64,000 nt of DNA from Diphasiastrum complanatum (taxonomy: Eukaryota > Streptophyta > Lycopodiopsida > Lycopodiales > Lycopodiaceae), in assembly GCA_029204225.1 (NCBI GenBank), contig CM055102.1:1915629-1979628 (forward strand), given 5' to 3'. This document shows, one piece after another, positions 39,605-52,456 of this stretch; position 1 is the first letter of the stretch; the number at the start of each line of letters is the position of its first letter. The translations under genes were made by a program, and so were the position numbers. The notes beneath the pieces are model-generated. The model had not been told where the DNA came from, searched no databases, and worked only from the letters and a program-made list of their open reading frames with translations.

Positions 39605-39702
39605 TATTGTTCATGAGGAGCTAGACTATTGTTGGTAGCAAGCATTGTCGCTCCCGTGGCTTAGCTTGCTACGAGTAGTAATCTGCCTCCTCATGAACGA
39701 TA
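39605..39702. repeat. Foldback (hairpin) of about 95 bases
   Basis: GTTCATGAGGAG on the left pairs with CTCCTCATGAAC on the right, and GTAGCAAGC pairs with GCTTGCTAC further in, leaving a loop of about 20 bases. The arms are about 37 bases and imperfect in the middle. It abuts the MITE, with which it shares the CTCCCGTGGC(T/C)TA string, so it may be a rearranged piece of it or a small-RNA-like hairpin. Confidence 0.6.
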
Positions 39703-40181
39703 CAGTCAACCCTCTACAAATGTTATCTCTATGTATGTTAACCCTGGCTATTAGTTAATTTTTGGCTACTCCCAAGGACTTTACACAGTAGAAATGTTAA
39801 CTGTTATATGTTAACAGAATTTACTCCCGCCTTCAAGAAATTGACTTGGTTAAATGTTATTTTACAGATAGGGGAGGGCTATGTCCAACAAGTTAGGTTT
39901 TTAGGGCACATTTCTTTTAGGGCATTTTGCTAGCCCGTGCCCCAGCTGTCGGATGATAGCTCAATCCCAACTGTCAGATGTAGGATGTGCACATCTCCTT
40001 CATTCCATTCCAGCGCACTAAGTGTTCCATCCCACTAGCCCAACCCCCAGCCATCCCATTACAGCCCTTGAAATATGTTAATTTTTTTTTTCTCACCCTG
40101 TTTATTAGTTATAGTGTTAACCCTCTATATTAGTTAACTTTTTATTACTCCCGTGGCCTAACATTTATAGAGGGTTGATTG
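39703..40181. mobile_element. MITE, pogo/Tc1-mariner-like, 479 bp
   Basis: The ends are inverted repeats beginning CAGTCAACCCTCTA and, on the other side in reverse complement, CAATCAACCCTCTA; 21 of 23 terminal bases match. Both ends are flanked by TA (39701-39702 and 40182-40183), the target-site duplication of Tc1/mariner elements. Inside, TGTTAACCCT..TATTAGTTAA and ACTCCC motifs recur. It has no coding capacity, as expected of a MITE. Confidence 0.82.
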
Positions 40182-40854
40182 TACATAGCACATGTCGGCC
40201 GCTTGTATTTTGGGTCAGTCAAAGAGCAAATTAATGAACTAGGGAAGCTAGGTTTTTGTCCTCAGCTCGTATTCAAGTGCATGTGGTGCAACGCTTGACG
40301 ACATGAAAGTATTAGCCACAAGATACACCTTGGAAGTTGGGAAGACGTCCAAAAGCTTTTTAGGAAGGCACGACAATTTAAAATGTCGTGAGTGATGACC
40401 AAACGTGGCCGCGGATTTCAGTTCCCATTTCAATATTGAAAATTGAAGTGGTAGGGCCAAGGCCCCCGACCCCGTATAATTATGAACTACAACAAGTCGG
40501 TGTCTCGCGATAGAAACTACGTTTGTCCACGCTCCTGCTGGACCCCAATTTTGAAAATCCAAAATTTTAATGCTCCAACCTTTTTATTATAATATCATCT
40601 AAGGCGGAGATTCTGCCTTTATCTTCTACGTACGACGAAACCAAAGTCTTTGACATTGGACCACCCTTCTTTTGGGTACCGGCTGCCACAAATTGGGAAA
40701 TTTGAGTGAAAGCTCAAGTTGCCCGTAGAAAATAGCGATTGCCCGCCACCGTTGGATCTTGTCAAAAACCTTCAGATTTTGCCACGTTTTCACGGGGGTC
40801 CATTGACGAACGCCCAAGTGGTAAGAATGCCAGGTGGCGAAGATTCAAGCGCCT

Positions 40855-40965
40855 TAAAAAATATTTATAAATCATCATCATCCATAGTGTTGGGGGGGGG
40901 GGGGGGGGGTGGGGCGGAAAAGAGCAGAAGCTGAAGGTCATGCAGAAGAGAATAGAGAGGTAACA
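40855..40965 (+). promoter_or_regulatory. Putative core promoter and first non-coding exon of the P5B ATPase gene
   Basis: A TATA-like AATATTTATAAATC (near 40859-40872) is followed about 25 bases later by a G run (near 40891-40909) and then a purine-rich stretch ending AGAGAG|GTAACA, a reasonable splice donor near 40961. The first coding exon has an acceptor TTGTACAG just before 43996. A first non-coding exon with a 3-kb intron would fit. Inference only. Confidence 0.35.
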
Positions 40966-43900
40966 ATTGCTATTTGCTTTGGGAGAAAGTATAAAGATTC
41001 ATTATTTGGCGATTATTTCTTCCCATTTTGATTGATGAGAGTTTGTTTTGGTAATCTGGAATGGAGTAAGTGGGTAGCAGGATTGCCAACATTTTGTGGC
41101 AGAATTGATATGAGGTTTAATGTTGGTTGAGGCTGCTTCCTCTTCTTCTTCTTCTTCATTTGCCACGCCATGCTGCTGTTGCTAGCTAGCCACCAACAGA
41201 ATTTGCTAATTTCCGGTTTTTTTTTTTTGAAGCACTTCAGTTGAGATCATAAACAGCACCGGGTGGTGCTGCAGCAGGTGGATGTCCCTCTGCTGATTCC
41301 TTGAAGTGCCGCAAGCAGCAGGTTGTGTGAAGGTGTGCGACTAATTCAGTTGTCGCTTTTTGTTTTGTGTTTCTTTCAATCAAATCCTTGCGCTTTTTGA
41401 AGGTTTTGTGTGTATGTATGGTAGCGCCCTGACTTTCATCTGTGTTTAATGGGTGCTTAAACTTTCTACATCAAAGGATTATTTGGCTGTGAGTTAAAGG
41501 CAGACTCTCTCTTGCGATTGCAATTCGCAGCTGGCGAATCCCTCTAGTTTGGCAAATAGCTGCTAATAAGGCTGTATTCTTTGAGGCCCATTTACCAAAA
41601 TCTTCATTTGCAGTATTTCTTCTTATGGAGAGTGTACAGTGATGTCAGCTGTACAGTGTTTCTTCTTATGGAGAGTGTACAGTGATATCAGCTTACATGT
41701 TACTTTCTTCTCATGCAATCACACATAGGAAAATAAATCACAAACAAGAAAATCATCTCACTTGGAATACACGTCGATCAGAGAGGGAGTGAGAAGAAGA
41801 GATACCAATTAAGATTTCAAATAAAAACACTACATATGTCTAGGGAGGGTGAGTCATCCCTGTTTCGATCTATTCATATACATGCGAAATACCATGCGTA
41901 TCGGTGGCAATATCTGTACTTCAAGCAAACTGAAATGGTCACAGTCAAAAACTCTTTCAACCCACTAATGAATGAACTAGCAGTTCCAAGAGCTGTAAAT
42001 TCTAACATTTTCCACATTTTGCGCAAGGTAGGTGATGAGCTCTCTTGTTTGTCTAGTTCTAACCTCTTATGAGAATTCTTCAACTCCGAGTAACAATCCA
42101 AAGTTGATCCGCACAGACAATAGTGTAGCGCGCAGATTGTTACGAAGTAAATTCGTGCCGGCACATGTCGGATCTTGGCTTATGTACTTTCACAGCTTGA
42201 TTTGAATGCCAATGAGCTAGTTGCTATCGAGCAGTAGAAGTCATCGAGTCTGTCTTCTGCAGAAGCATTAGAGGAGCAGCAGAGAGAGAGAGAGAGAGAG
42301 ATTGTCCTCTGTAGAAGAAAACTAGGGGCAGCAGAGAGACGCTGTCTTACGATCGAGAAGTAGCAGACACTTTCTTCTGCAGAAGCGGTTGAGAAGCAGC
42401 AGCGAGAGACTTTCTTCTCCAGAAGCTATCGAAGAGCAGCAGAGAGACTGTCTTCTGCAAAAGCAATTGAGGAGCAGGAGAGACCCACCTGGGTTGACAG
42501 TTCCTCGTTGTGTGAGGATTTTTGGAGTTGGGGCCTCATGAGGAATATTAGTTCCTGGATGTGCAAAAAACTATCATGTTCACAAACTCAGATTCTCTCA
42601 TGGTATAGTTCGTGGATGTGCTAAGTGCATGTGGACATTAGCCAATTAGTACTTGGAGCTCTTGGCTATATTTCCTGGAGCTGCCTACATCATGTGGTTG
42701 CCCTAAGAGAGTCCTGGCCAGATGCACTCTTAATCAAAGTTGGCTTCTGTGAGTTGATATCAGTCCGTGCGGCAAATACATCTTGCTGCAGGATTGTTTT
42801 CCATTTTTGGCTTCGGTTACTACCTTCCTCTTAAAATGTGCGCTTCCCCCTTGAAATGGCTTTAGTTGTAGCATCCCAAGGAAGATCATGCGAACGTGAA
42901 CGCTCTGTAGCATCTTTAGGCTTGCTACACATACCTCTTTCCTTTGGCTTGCCACACATGCCTCTTTCCTTTGGATAGCCACAGGATAGCCACAGCATCC
43001 AAAGGAAAATCATTTAGATAGCACTTGGATCCAAATCGGAACCATTTTTCACCCTTAAGTGCAATTTATGCCAGTGCACTTACCAGGCACTCGAATTTGA
43101 AACAGGAAGGAGGGAGGAAGTAAGATAGTTGGATGAGTTTTTTGCAATGTTCTGCTTTTAAAAGTGGCTGTTGCGATCAAGGCATTTTTATTCCCAAGGA
43201 AACAATGATCTTCTACAGGCAATCCCTCTTTCATTATTGTGAGTATTAATTTGATTGCTTCATGCTGTGTTATTTATTTCAAAATACTCAAGGGAATCAC
43301 TTTCTAGTCAAGATCTCTCCCTTGGAGAAAGAAAATTTGCTGATTTTGTATCTGTTGCTCAAAACTGTTGCTGGGTTCACAGTGGCTGTAGAAACCTGGC
43401 AACATTTTCACTCATTTTGTGGCATTATATAGCATACTTGTGGAACCTTTATGGGCTTTATTTAAGAAGTAAAGAGCAATATGGCCATAAAGCCCTTAGG
43501 CTTTGGAGCATAAGAACAATATGAGCCGTTGAGCTTTGGAGCATAGAGGGTGTACATTGCCTAAAATGAGCATGAAGCCTATGTGCTTTGGAACATTAAG
43601 GGCATTATGCCCATTGATCCCCAGAGATCACAACCTAAACCAATCCAAACATGACATGAGTTCTAAAGAGATACTACGAAACTTTGTTCACGAATTTCTT
43701 ACACCTAAAATCCTGGCCCGGACACGTTTTATGGGGTTTGGGACCACATCATGGGTCCTCAAACCCATAAAGTCCTCGAAGCAGGATTTTAATTTCTACA
43801 TGTCTTTGTTGGAGTGGCTGACTGACTTTTTGACCTTATAACGTCTGAATGGATCATAAACATCCAGCCTAGCCATATGCACAGTATGCCCTTTAAGCTG

Positions 43901-43995
43901 CTTCCTTGGAATATTTCTCTCAGCATGGTTTATTTTGAATTTACTACAACCTTTGTAATACAGTCTTTAACCACTAAATTGGTTGATTGTACAGA
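40966..43995. repeat. Putative 5' UTR intron with several tandem repeats
   Basis: It contains (CTT)n at about 41140; a duplicated block of 35 bases (TTTCTTCTTATGGAGAGTG) at 41615-41650 and about 41658-41692; and a degenerate minisatellite at about 42230-42490 with units like CTTTCTTCTGCAGAAGC plus GAGCAGCAGAGAGA, including a (GA)n run at 42283-42300. A small duplication CACACAT(A/G)CCTCTTTCC lies at 42927-42980. No coding frame is supported. Confidence 0.6.
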
Positions 43996-44027
43996 GATTC
44001 AAAAGCTTTCAGCTTGAGTACGAGAAA

Positions 44028-47000
44028 ATGGGTAGGTATCCAACGGGACCGGAAAGCTGTTTGGCAGATCCTTCATGTCATGTCTACATTACCACCATGC
44101 GAAATGCATTACCTTTGACTATCTTTGGATTCTGGGCCTTTGTGACTCTTTCATGTTTCACCTTTCAATTCTGGAAGTTTCTCCATTCCAAAAGAACAAT
44201 CGTGGAGCCTATAATCTTAAGATCAGCCATGGCAAGTGAAGCTGAAAGTACTTCAGTCAAGCATAAAAAATCACCACAGTTGAAGGGTGTTGAGGTGATA
44301 GTTGATATGGAGGGAGAAAAAGAATTACAGGTCACAGGATACAATGGTTCTGTTTTTGGGGAGTTTTGCTACCTATTATGTTGCTTCACTTCTCTACACT
44401 GGTTTGCTCTAGATGTCGTGATTCTTTTTGACTATTATAACAAATGTGAAGTTGGAAGCATTGACAACTTATGCTTCTATGGAAACCATTTACTTTTGGG
44501 CAGTTATGACCTCAGTGGAAAGGTCAGTCTCAGACATCTGCTTTTAATAATTGTTATGTTTTTAAAGTCAAAAAGTCACTAATAATCTGATATTGCTACC
44601 TTTAGAATCAAAATTCTTAAAATCTTGCTCTTATCTCTTTGCAGTTATTTGTGTACTTGTTATTCCTACCTGGGCTATTCATTTTTATGTATGTTTTCAA
44701 TAATATGATTTCTTTGGCATGGCAGGTATTTTTTGTTGTATGGTGGCTGCAAATTATCTGGTTCACAGCCTGGGTATTGTCTAAGGGTAAAGTGCATAAC
44801 TGGTTTCGGCTTCCTACGGAGTTGTCATCAGCTAAGGTAGTATCTGTATGGGCAAGAGACCAGGAGGAAATTCTTTCAACTACTGATTCTTTTCTCATCA
44901 ACTTTCTACGTGAAATTAAGGTTTAACTCTCCACGTTACCCAAGCTATTGAGAAATTTTCAGCACAATTCTACCCTTTTCATAACAAACTTTAGTTAGAA
45001 AGGATACAGCTTATCCTGTTTACAAATTTTTCAATTCTTTTTGGCATTTGCAGGAAAAATTTTCATCTTATACAACAGACGGTCATACTCTTATTATCCC
45101 CATAGTAACAACAAAGAGTGGACAACGCCAATTTCTGTTCCAGGGACAGAGATTTTTGATTAAGGGTGATTCAGTTCAACCTGTTCACTTTAAAGTAGGC
45201 GAAACATACTCAGACTACTATGAGGTATGTACATCTTACATATGATTGGTATCGAAGTTGATCATAGTACATGTGGTCGCTCTACTTGTTAAATGCTTGA
45301 CAGAGCGAAGATGTTTGAAATGGTTGGCTGCGCACTTTTATTTTGTGAATATTTCTCAAATGCTGAAGGTTGTTCACGTTTCAAAGCAATTTCATACTAT
45401 TATCCTGTGTATTTTGATATTTCAATGTCATAAGGCTTTCAATTTTGAATTGGTAATGATATGCTATGATGAAGTTGAAAAGATAATGTAGAAACAGAGA
45501 AAGAAAGACCTTTTATTTCAGAGAAACGATGCAGATGTGATCAGTTGCTAAGTATATTGTGTTTTCTGCACTGGGGAAAGTGCTGCTTAGGTTGTAGTAA
45601 TAGAGGCTCCAAGAATTTAGCTACTTAGAAAGCTTAGGTTTTGATATCTCCTTTATTTTTACGGGCTCGTGCTGACAATGTTACATTTTTGCACTTACGC
45701 AGCATGTGAAAGGTCTTCATTCCAATGAAGCAGATAGTCAGTTGGAAAAGATTGGACCAAATGAGATACCTTTCAAACCTGATACACTTGTAGAGAGCAT
45801 TTGCGATGAAACTTTTTCACTTTTTCATGTGTACCAGCTAGGAGCTTATATGCTGGCATTTTGGGGCAGCTACCTATTTGTTGGGGCACTATTGGCCACA
45901 ATAGTTGTTCTCAGTGCCTCCATCACCATTTATACCCGCCGCCGCAACCAGTTCATGATTTCCAAGGTTAGAAAGATTTGAAACTGATCGGAAACTAGTA
46001 GCCTCTGATCTCTTATTTCATCTTTGGTTTCTGAATTTGCAATCTGTAAACATGCTAGTTTTCCCGTCATGTGCCATTTTCAGATAACAAAGTATGTCAC
46101 GGAAGCTGAGGTGCTTCGGGATGGAGCTTGGATAAAGATCGATTCTCGATGTCTGGTTCCTGGTGACGTTGTGCGACTTCAAAGGGACTGGAAATTGCCT
46201 TGTGATCTGCTAATTATTAAAGGTGCATCATTGCTCTTTGAAAAGAGAAACATGTGTTTGGAAAAGATAATCAAAGATTTTAATTCAAAGAAGCAAATGT
46301 GAGTAGGATAAAAAATGTAGCCTTTTCCTTGACTTAACGTTTAGAGGGACAAAGGAAGAAAACAAAAGTTTTGAATTTCGGAAGGTTTTATCCCATATGC
46401 AGGTTCATGCATATGTGATGAGAGTGCCTTGACTGGTGAGTCTATGCCAGTTCAGAAATACAATGCACCCATTTCAAAAGTTCCGTACAGGCCTGAAGGC
46501 AGCGGTGCAAGACACACTCTTTTTTCTGGAACTACTGTAATCCAATCTGGATCTCAGAGCAATGATGATGTCCAAGCCATTGTGACTGCAACAGGTAACA
46601 TTTTCATCACAGAACAGAAACTCTACAATACTTCCTGATATTGTCTTTCTGTTATAGATGAGCTTGAGCTTTTATGCACTTTGGGATGTTCTCAATGGCA
46701 GGAATGGCAACCTCTAAGGGAGAGCTTCTTTCTGGCATCCTCTATCCACAAGTTCTGGTTTTCAAATATGATGAAGAGTTGCCAGTTGTTGTGCTGTTTC
46801 TGGTTGCTTATGCAATCGTCTGCTTCATCATCTCAATCATGTTTCAGGTGAGCAAAGCATTTCTACGCAAATCATTGCAGATTTTCAGAATCTTCTGCCT
46901 TTCCTAGAGATCAAAGTATCAATCAAACGCTAGATGGGCCCTCATCTAAGAGCTTAAAGGTAAATCAATCTAAATGCTGTGGCCATCATTTCAAGAACCG

Positions 47001-50000
47001 GTTTTAAGATTCATGTTCGAGTCTGGAATCTGTTGACTAGATGATGGTTCTCGCTTTCCCTTGCTGTACGTGAAAAAATAGCTCTAATAATTTGACCACT
47101 TTGAGGACACTGAAAAATGATGTCCATGGCAGATGGATGCTCCTTAGTTATCTCTAGCCTTGCACACACATAGGCTCCATGTTTTGCATTTGCTCACTGT
47201 GCACGCGTTCACTTATGCTGCCTTAGGTTGAAGATAGGCTTTTGTCTGAGTTTTTGTAATCTTAGATACTAATGAGACTTTCAATTCTAATACAAAATGA
47301 AATAAAAATGATCCATATCGAACCCCTAGTTGCAATCCTTTTCAGGAGGAATTTTTGTGATATTTGCTTGGAACTTTTCCTTTTGTTAGTTGAATCATTT
47401 CCTGAATAATACACTTACAGTCTACAGATACGTACTTTGTGTAGGATTTGGATTGATAATACTTGAGGTGCAACACTCATGAGTTACTAGGTTAATCAGT
47501 AGCTTAAACTGTCGTACAGACAGAAATATGGTTGAGAGCTAATTACCTAAGTGCAACTGGTTTTCTTATATGCCTTTCTGATATGTTTGCTGCTCTGTTG
47601 CAGAACCATACTGGATCCCAAAGCATATGGGTCACCAAATGGATGTATTGTATGTTCCTAGTCAACCAAATTTTGAATCCCTTGCTTCCGGTTGCCCTAG
47701 AAGTAGGGCAACTACATGCTGTCAACAATTTAAAGGCAAGTGTCTATAGTTCTAGTTGATAAGTCTGCCATTATTTTCATCTGATGACAGAAATAATTAT
47801 TGTTGGTCCTTGATTTTCATGAATTTCGATTATGTTCTAAGGCCGACATGTTTAACTTGCAGAAGCGTGGAATATTATGTTTGAATCCAAAGCGCATAGC
47901 TATTGCTGGTAAAATACGAGTCTTCTGTTTTGATAAAACTGGCACTCTCACCAAAGAAGGCCTGGATTTTCTGGGTGTTCAGTGTTCAGATGCAGATTCT
48001 GGAATTCCAACGTTTGGTCCACTAGTCTCACCTGCAAAAATCGAAAGCTTATCTCCATTAGTGACACACGGGCTTGCTACCTGCCATGCTGTTGCAAAGT
48101 TTGGTGAAGAATATGTTGGAAATCAAGTAGAGGTAAGGTTCTAGTTTGTTGTCAAAGTGATATCATGCATCCACTAACCTTTTAGGTTTGTAGCATCATT
48201 TTTGTCAAAGTATAAATCTGTTAACCTGAGTAGAATGTAGCAAATATACTGTTATACTAATGAGCAAATCTTGGTTTTTGTCTTGTGAACAGGTCAAGAT
48301 GTTCTCTTCTGTTGGCTGGGAGCTAGTGGAGGCCACTCAGCATGAACCTCCTTATGTTGCAAATAACAAGGGTGAAGTGCTTAAAATTGTAAAGCGGAAC
48401 GAGTTTGACCATGCTCGGGCAACAATGAGTGTCATCATTGAAGATAGAACTGGCGCATTTTATGTCTATTGCAAGGTATGAAGCACAAGTGATGAAGAAA
48501 TTGCACACTCTCTTTACCTTGGATGAATTTGGCAAACCAAACTTGGTTTGAAGATTGATTTATAACCAAAAATATCTTTTGAATGCTAAATAGAGGCTGT
48601 ATGGTGGTATGGACAGGGCTCTTTTGAGAAAATCAAAGACATGAGTTCTTTGGAGACTATTCCAGAAGACTACTTGGAGAAAGCTCGTAATCATGCTCTT
48701 GAAGGGTGTTATGTTCTTGGTCTGGGCTACAGGTGAGAGAATAATGATGACTTCTTAGCTCCAGTTCATGCATTGATTACGATCACTTGAATAGAGTGTG
48801 CACGTCGCTGTCGAAAACATGGATTGGTAGTAAATGGATAGAGGGCTGCGTTGCTTAATGTTAAAATTGCATTATACAACTTCAAGATCATCATGTTGAG
48901 ATAAAGCACTGTAGTTGGTTGTTGTTGGTTTTCTCACCTTGCCCTTGACCAAAAAATCGCTCAGGAAACTAGATTCAACATTTACGCGGGAAAGTGTGCT
49001 CGCTTTAACGCGCGATGAGATTGAAATGGATCTTGAATTCATTTCCCTTATATTGTTCCGTAATGAGCTGAAGGATGATAGCTCTGCAACAATGGAAGCC
49101 TTAAAGGAAGGCGAGGTATATGCTTATGCTATGTTTGAGTTACTTCCTATTAAGTTTTTACTGATCAGATGAGAGCTTATTATATTCTGACTTAAGCAGA
49201 CCTGCTTAATTTGCTGGCGAGTCTTATGGATGCTGAATGATATCCTGCCTCTGGAACAGGTTCGCCCTGTTATGGTCACCGGTGATAATGCTCAATGTGG
49301 TCACTACATTGCCAAAAAAAGTGGCATGGTTTCCCAAACCACTGAAGTACTGCTGGGAGATGTTGGAAAAGATGAAAGGTCTGCGACTTATCCCCATTCT
49401 GGCTTCTTATCTGTGAATACTATGACTGCTCTGTGCAACAAATTCTTCCATGTATTTCAAGTTGAATTTTTAATTGACAAAGATGAAGTGGAAAAGGCTG
49501 ATAGCTGAGAGTTGGTCCTGCATTCTTTTCCTAAACTTTCTTTCTCTCGTGCAATATATCCTGACCATATGTAGCTCTGTTATCAGGATTACATGGTCAT
49601 CTTTGAGTGCTAAGTCTGGAGCAACTGTGCAACGTCTGAGCACAGAAGACCTGATGCTGAAGTACATGAGCAGCCTAGAAGAAGGGTCAGTGGAGCTTGC
49701 AATCACTGGAAGGGCTTTTAATATTCTTAGAAACGAAGGCCTAATATCAAAAATACTTTTCTTTACACGTATTTATGCTCGATTTAGCCCTGCTGATAAG
49801 GTAATCCATCTTAAAATGAATTAACACTGTTCTATTCTGACGCATGACTTTGACTACTTTTCATGCTGTGCTTTGTAGGCCATCAGAGTGCATAGATCAT
49901 AGGATCTGAAGAGAATGTTTGTTAATAGACTTTCAAAAGACTATTTTGATCTGAAAGAAAAACAAAATTCTAATTTCTCTGAAAACTAGAAAGATGGTTC

Positions 50001-52456
50001 GAATGGTTTCAGACTCCCTAAAATTGCAAAAAGTTTAAGATAGTTCAAAAGTACAAGATTGAAAGGAGGAAGAAAAGCATCATTTGATTGTTTTAGCCAT
50101 TCTTGCTTCATTTGTGAACCTGTTATTCAGGTGGAGGTCGCAACTATGCATCGAGATAAGGGTTTGATTGTGGGTATGTGTGGAGATGGAGGGAATGACT
50201 GTGGAGCGTTAAGAGCAGCTCATGCTGGCATCGCACTAAGCGCAGCTGAAGCGTCTGTTGTTTCTCCATTCACTGCCAGAGACAAAAATGTATGCACAAC
50301 AGAGCTTTTCTTCAATATTGGCATTGTGCTTTTGTCTGAAATCACTTTTCAGAATGAAGGGAATAAATTGAGTAACCAAAAGGAGTTCATATTGCTCCTG
50401 TATACTTCTTAGTGATTGTCAAATTTTGAAGTAGGACTCTTAGAGGCATTTATTGTCAACAATTTTGAAAATCTTCTACTCCTAACTGGGAAGCAGTTAG
50501 CAGATATTTTAATGCAGACATCAGTAATAAATAAGCCTGCTTCATCTGTCACAGGTAATATCAGTTGTTGACTTGCTAATTGAAGGACGTGGAGCATTGC
50601 ACACATCATTTGCTTCTTACAAGTTTCTCATAATGTATGGCTTGATGTTCTCAGTTTTCAAGCTTTGCTGCTACTGGTAAGGCTTTTATAATCAGTTTTC
50701 TATTCCTATCTATTAAGAAAATTTCCTCATCATGAGTTGTCTAGCTGCATGAAAGCTGAGCCTGGAAGCAAGTTCCTTTATCCTTATCATAAATTTGTGG
50801 ACAGGTATGGTGTGATTGCTTGCCAAATGGACTACGTTTTTATTGATGGAGTGGCAGTGTTAGTCTTGGGGTATGCTATGACTCGCAGCCAACCTGAACA
50901 TAAACTCAACAAGGTTAGTTTCTTGCTAAACAGCCTTTCTAATGGAAAGAAGATTCTTTTCTACTGCTTAGACAGCCAAGATTTTCTTATGATCAAGATA
51001 GTTTTGAGTCCAGAAACAGTATATGAGTTTAATGATCATTTTCTATTTGTCAATGGTTGATCCAAACTCTCTTAGTGTGTGTGTGCACGCATCCCCACCC
51101 TGTGGCTCATGTATGTCTCTGTTTTTATCTCTTTATGGTCTTGTCTAGATCAGCGTTCCCAAATTTGAAAAGAGATTAATTACAGAAAGGTGTAGCTTTC
51201 CCACTCGGGGTCCTATTAAACAGTCATTTCGTTCTGAAAAGTTGTTTGGCGTTTTTGTGGGATTGAGGCATTACTCTTCTAGTAAAGCTTCTTAGTATTT
51301 TTCGTTCTGCAGATACGGCCTACATCGAGTCTTCTTGGGCCAATAAATGTGGCTTCTGTGTTGGGCATGTGGATCATCAACCTCTGTTTTCTCGTAGGCG
51401 CTGTCTGCTTCATGTCTTCACAGAAAGAATATGTCAAATGGCCGGCAAAGTAAGAAGATTTGTGAAAGCTAAATGTCCAATGTTCTGCTTGTCAAAGAGA
51501 AAATTTGCGTCTTTGATCGCTGGTTGACTAATCTTAGTGCTAATTTGGTGCTTGCAGATACTCGCATGGTGCTAGTTGGTGGACTCTGGGTGATAACTGG
51601 GAAAGCACTGTTCTTTTCTTCACTATGTACTTTCAATTCATCACCGGAGCTTTCATATTTACATTTGGAGCTACATTTCGAAAGAATGTTTTGTTCAACT
51701 GGCTACTCTTGGTAAAACCCAGTTTTGTGTTGATGCTGGGAATAAATCTTAAGCTATAAGTTTGAAGGCTAAGCGAAGTTTTTCTTAATTGTGAAGATGC
51801 TAAGCCGACCATACTTGATAATATGTATTTTTCATAAGAAGTAACGTTGCAAAATTCGATGAAATTTCTGCTCTTTTCAGGTTTCCTATGGAGGGCTTGT
51901 TACGCTGTTTTCGATTTTATTACTTTTACCTCCAAGTGGTTTCACAAGTTTATGGCATGTGGCAAGTGAACACTTCAATTCACCCGGAACAAGCTCGCCA
52001 GTCTGGGCAATCTATCAGGTTCTTGTGTAGCATTTATTTTTCCAAGTTCAGATCCAATGTTTCTGGGGATACTCTAATGGCAAAGTCGGCAACACAAACT
52101 ATATTGGGAATCATGACTTTTGGGGGGTCTTCTACTTCCAGCAACTTATAATGTTTTACTGCTGCAGGAGAACGGAGGGCATCAATCACCAGGAATGCCT
52201 TTCAGCTTCCGTCTGAAATTATTGATCATAATATTTGCCGGCATAGCAACTAAAGTATTTTGGCAAAAGGTCAGATTGTTGTCCTACTCTGCTCACTTAC
52301 ATATAACAGAATGTACTACTATGCTAAACAACTAGCTGCCATTTCTTAAACCCACTAATCAAATCGCACTTATCTCTGCAGGTGATTGTTGAGGGCCCAG
52401 TAGCTGCAGCAGTGGCACGAAAATATCCCTCTCAACGCACCAAATTTCTAGTGTAA
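44028..52456 (+). CDS. P5B-type P-type ATPase (ATP13A2/3-like), 22 coding exons
   Basis: P5B pumps sit in endolysosomal/vacuolar membranes; animal members export polyamines (family knowledge). Coding exons: 44028-44522, 44645-44920, 45054-45224, 45703-45966, 46084-46222, 46403-46594, 46702-46847, 47604-47735, 47863-48132, 48293-48475, 48617-48732, 48965-49115, 49260-49378, 49587-49800, 50131-50289, 50555-50676, 50805-50913, 51313-51449, 51558-51711, 51881-52018, 52168-52269, 52382-52456. They sum to 3864 bases, 1287 residues. Motifs in order: the N-terminal P5B signature LQVTGYNGS, actuator [10 protein letters not shown]4 [11 protein letters not shown] (PPALP in animal P5B), phosphorylation site [14 protein letters not shown] (Asp at 47932, about residue 629), nucleotide-domain blocks, MVTGDN, hinge [16 protein letters not shown], and [14 protein letters not shown], diagnostic of P5B. 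About ten membrane segments follow the usual plan. A later start at 44229 would give 1220 aa. The intron after 47735 begins GC. Confidence 0.93.

Noticed and set aside
40248-40562. Minus-strand ORF of 104 codons in front of the ATPase gene
   Set aside because: No recognisable sequence, and it sits in a likely promoter region.
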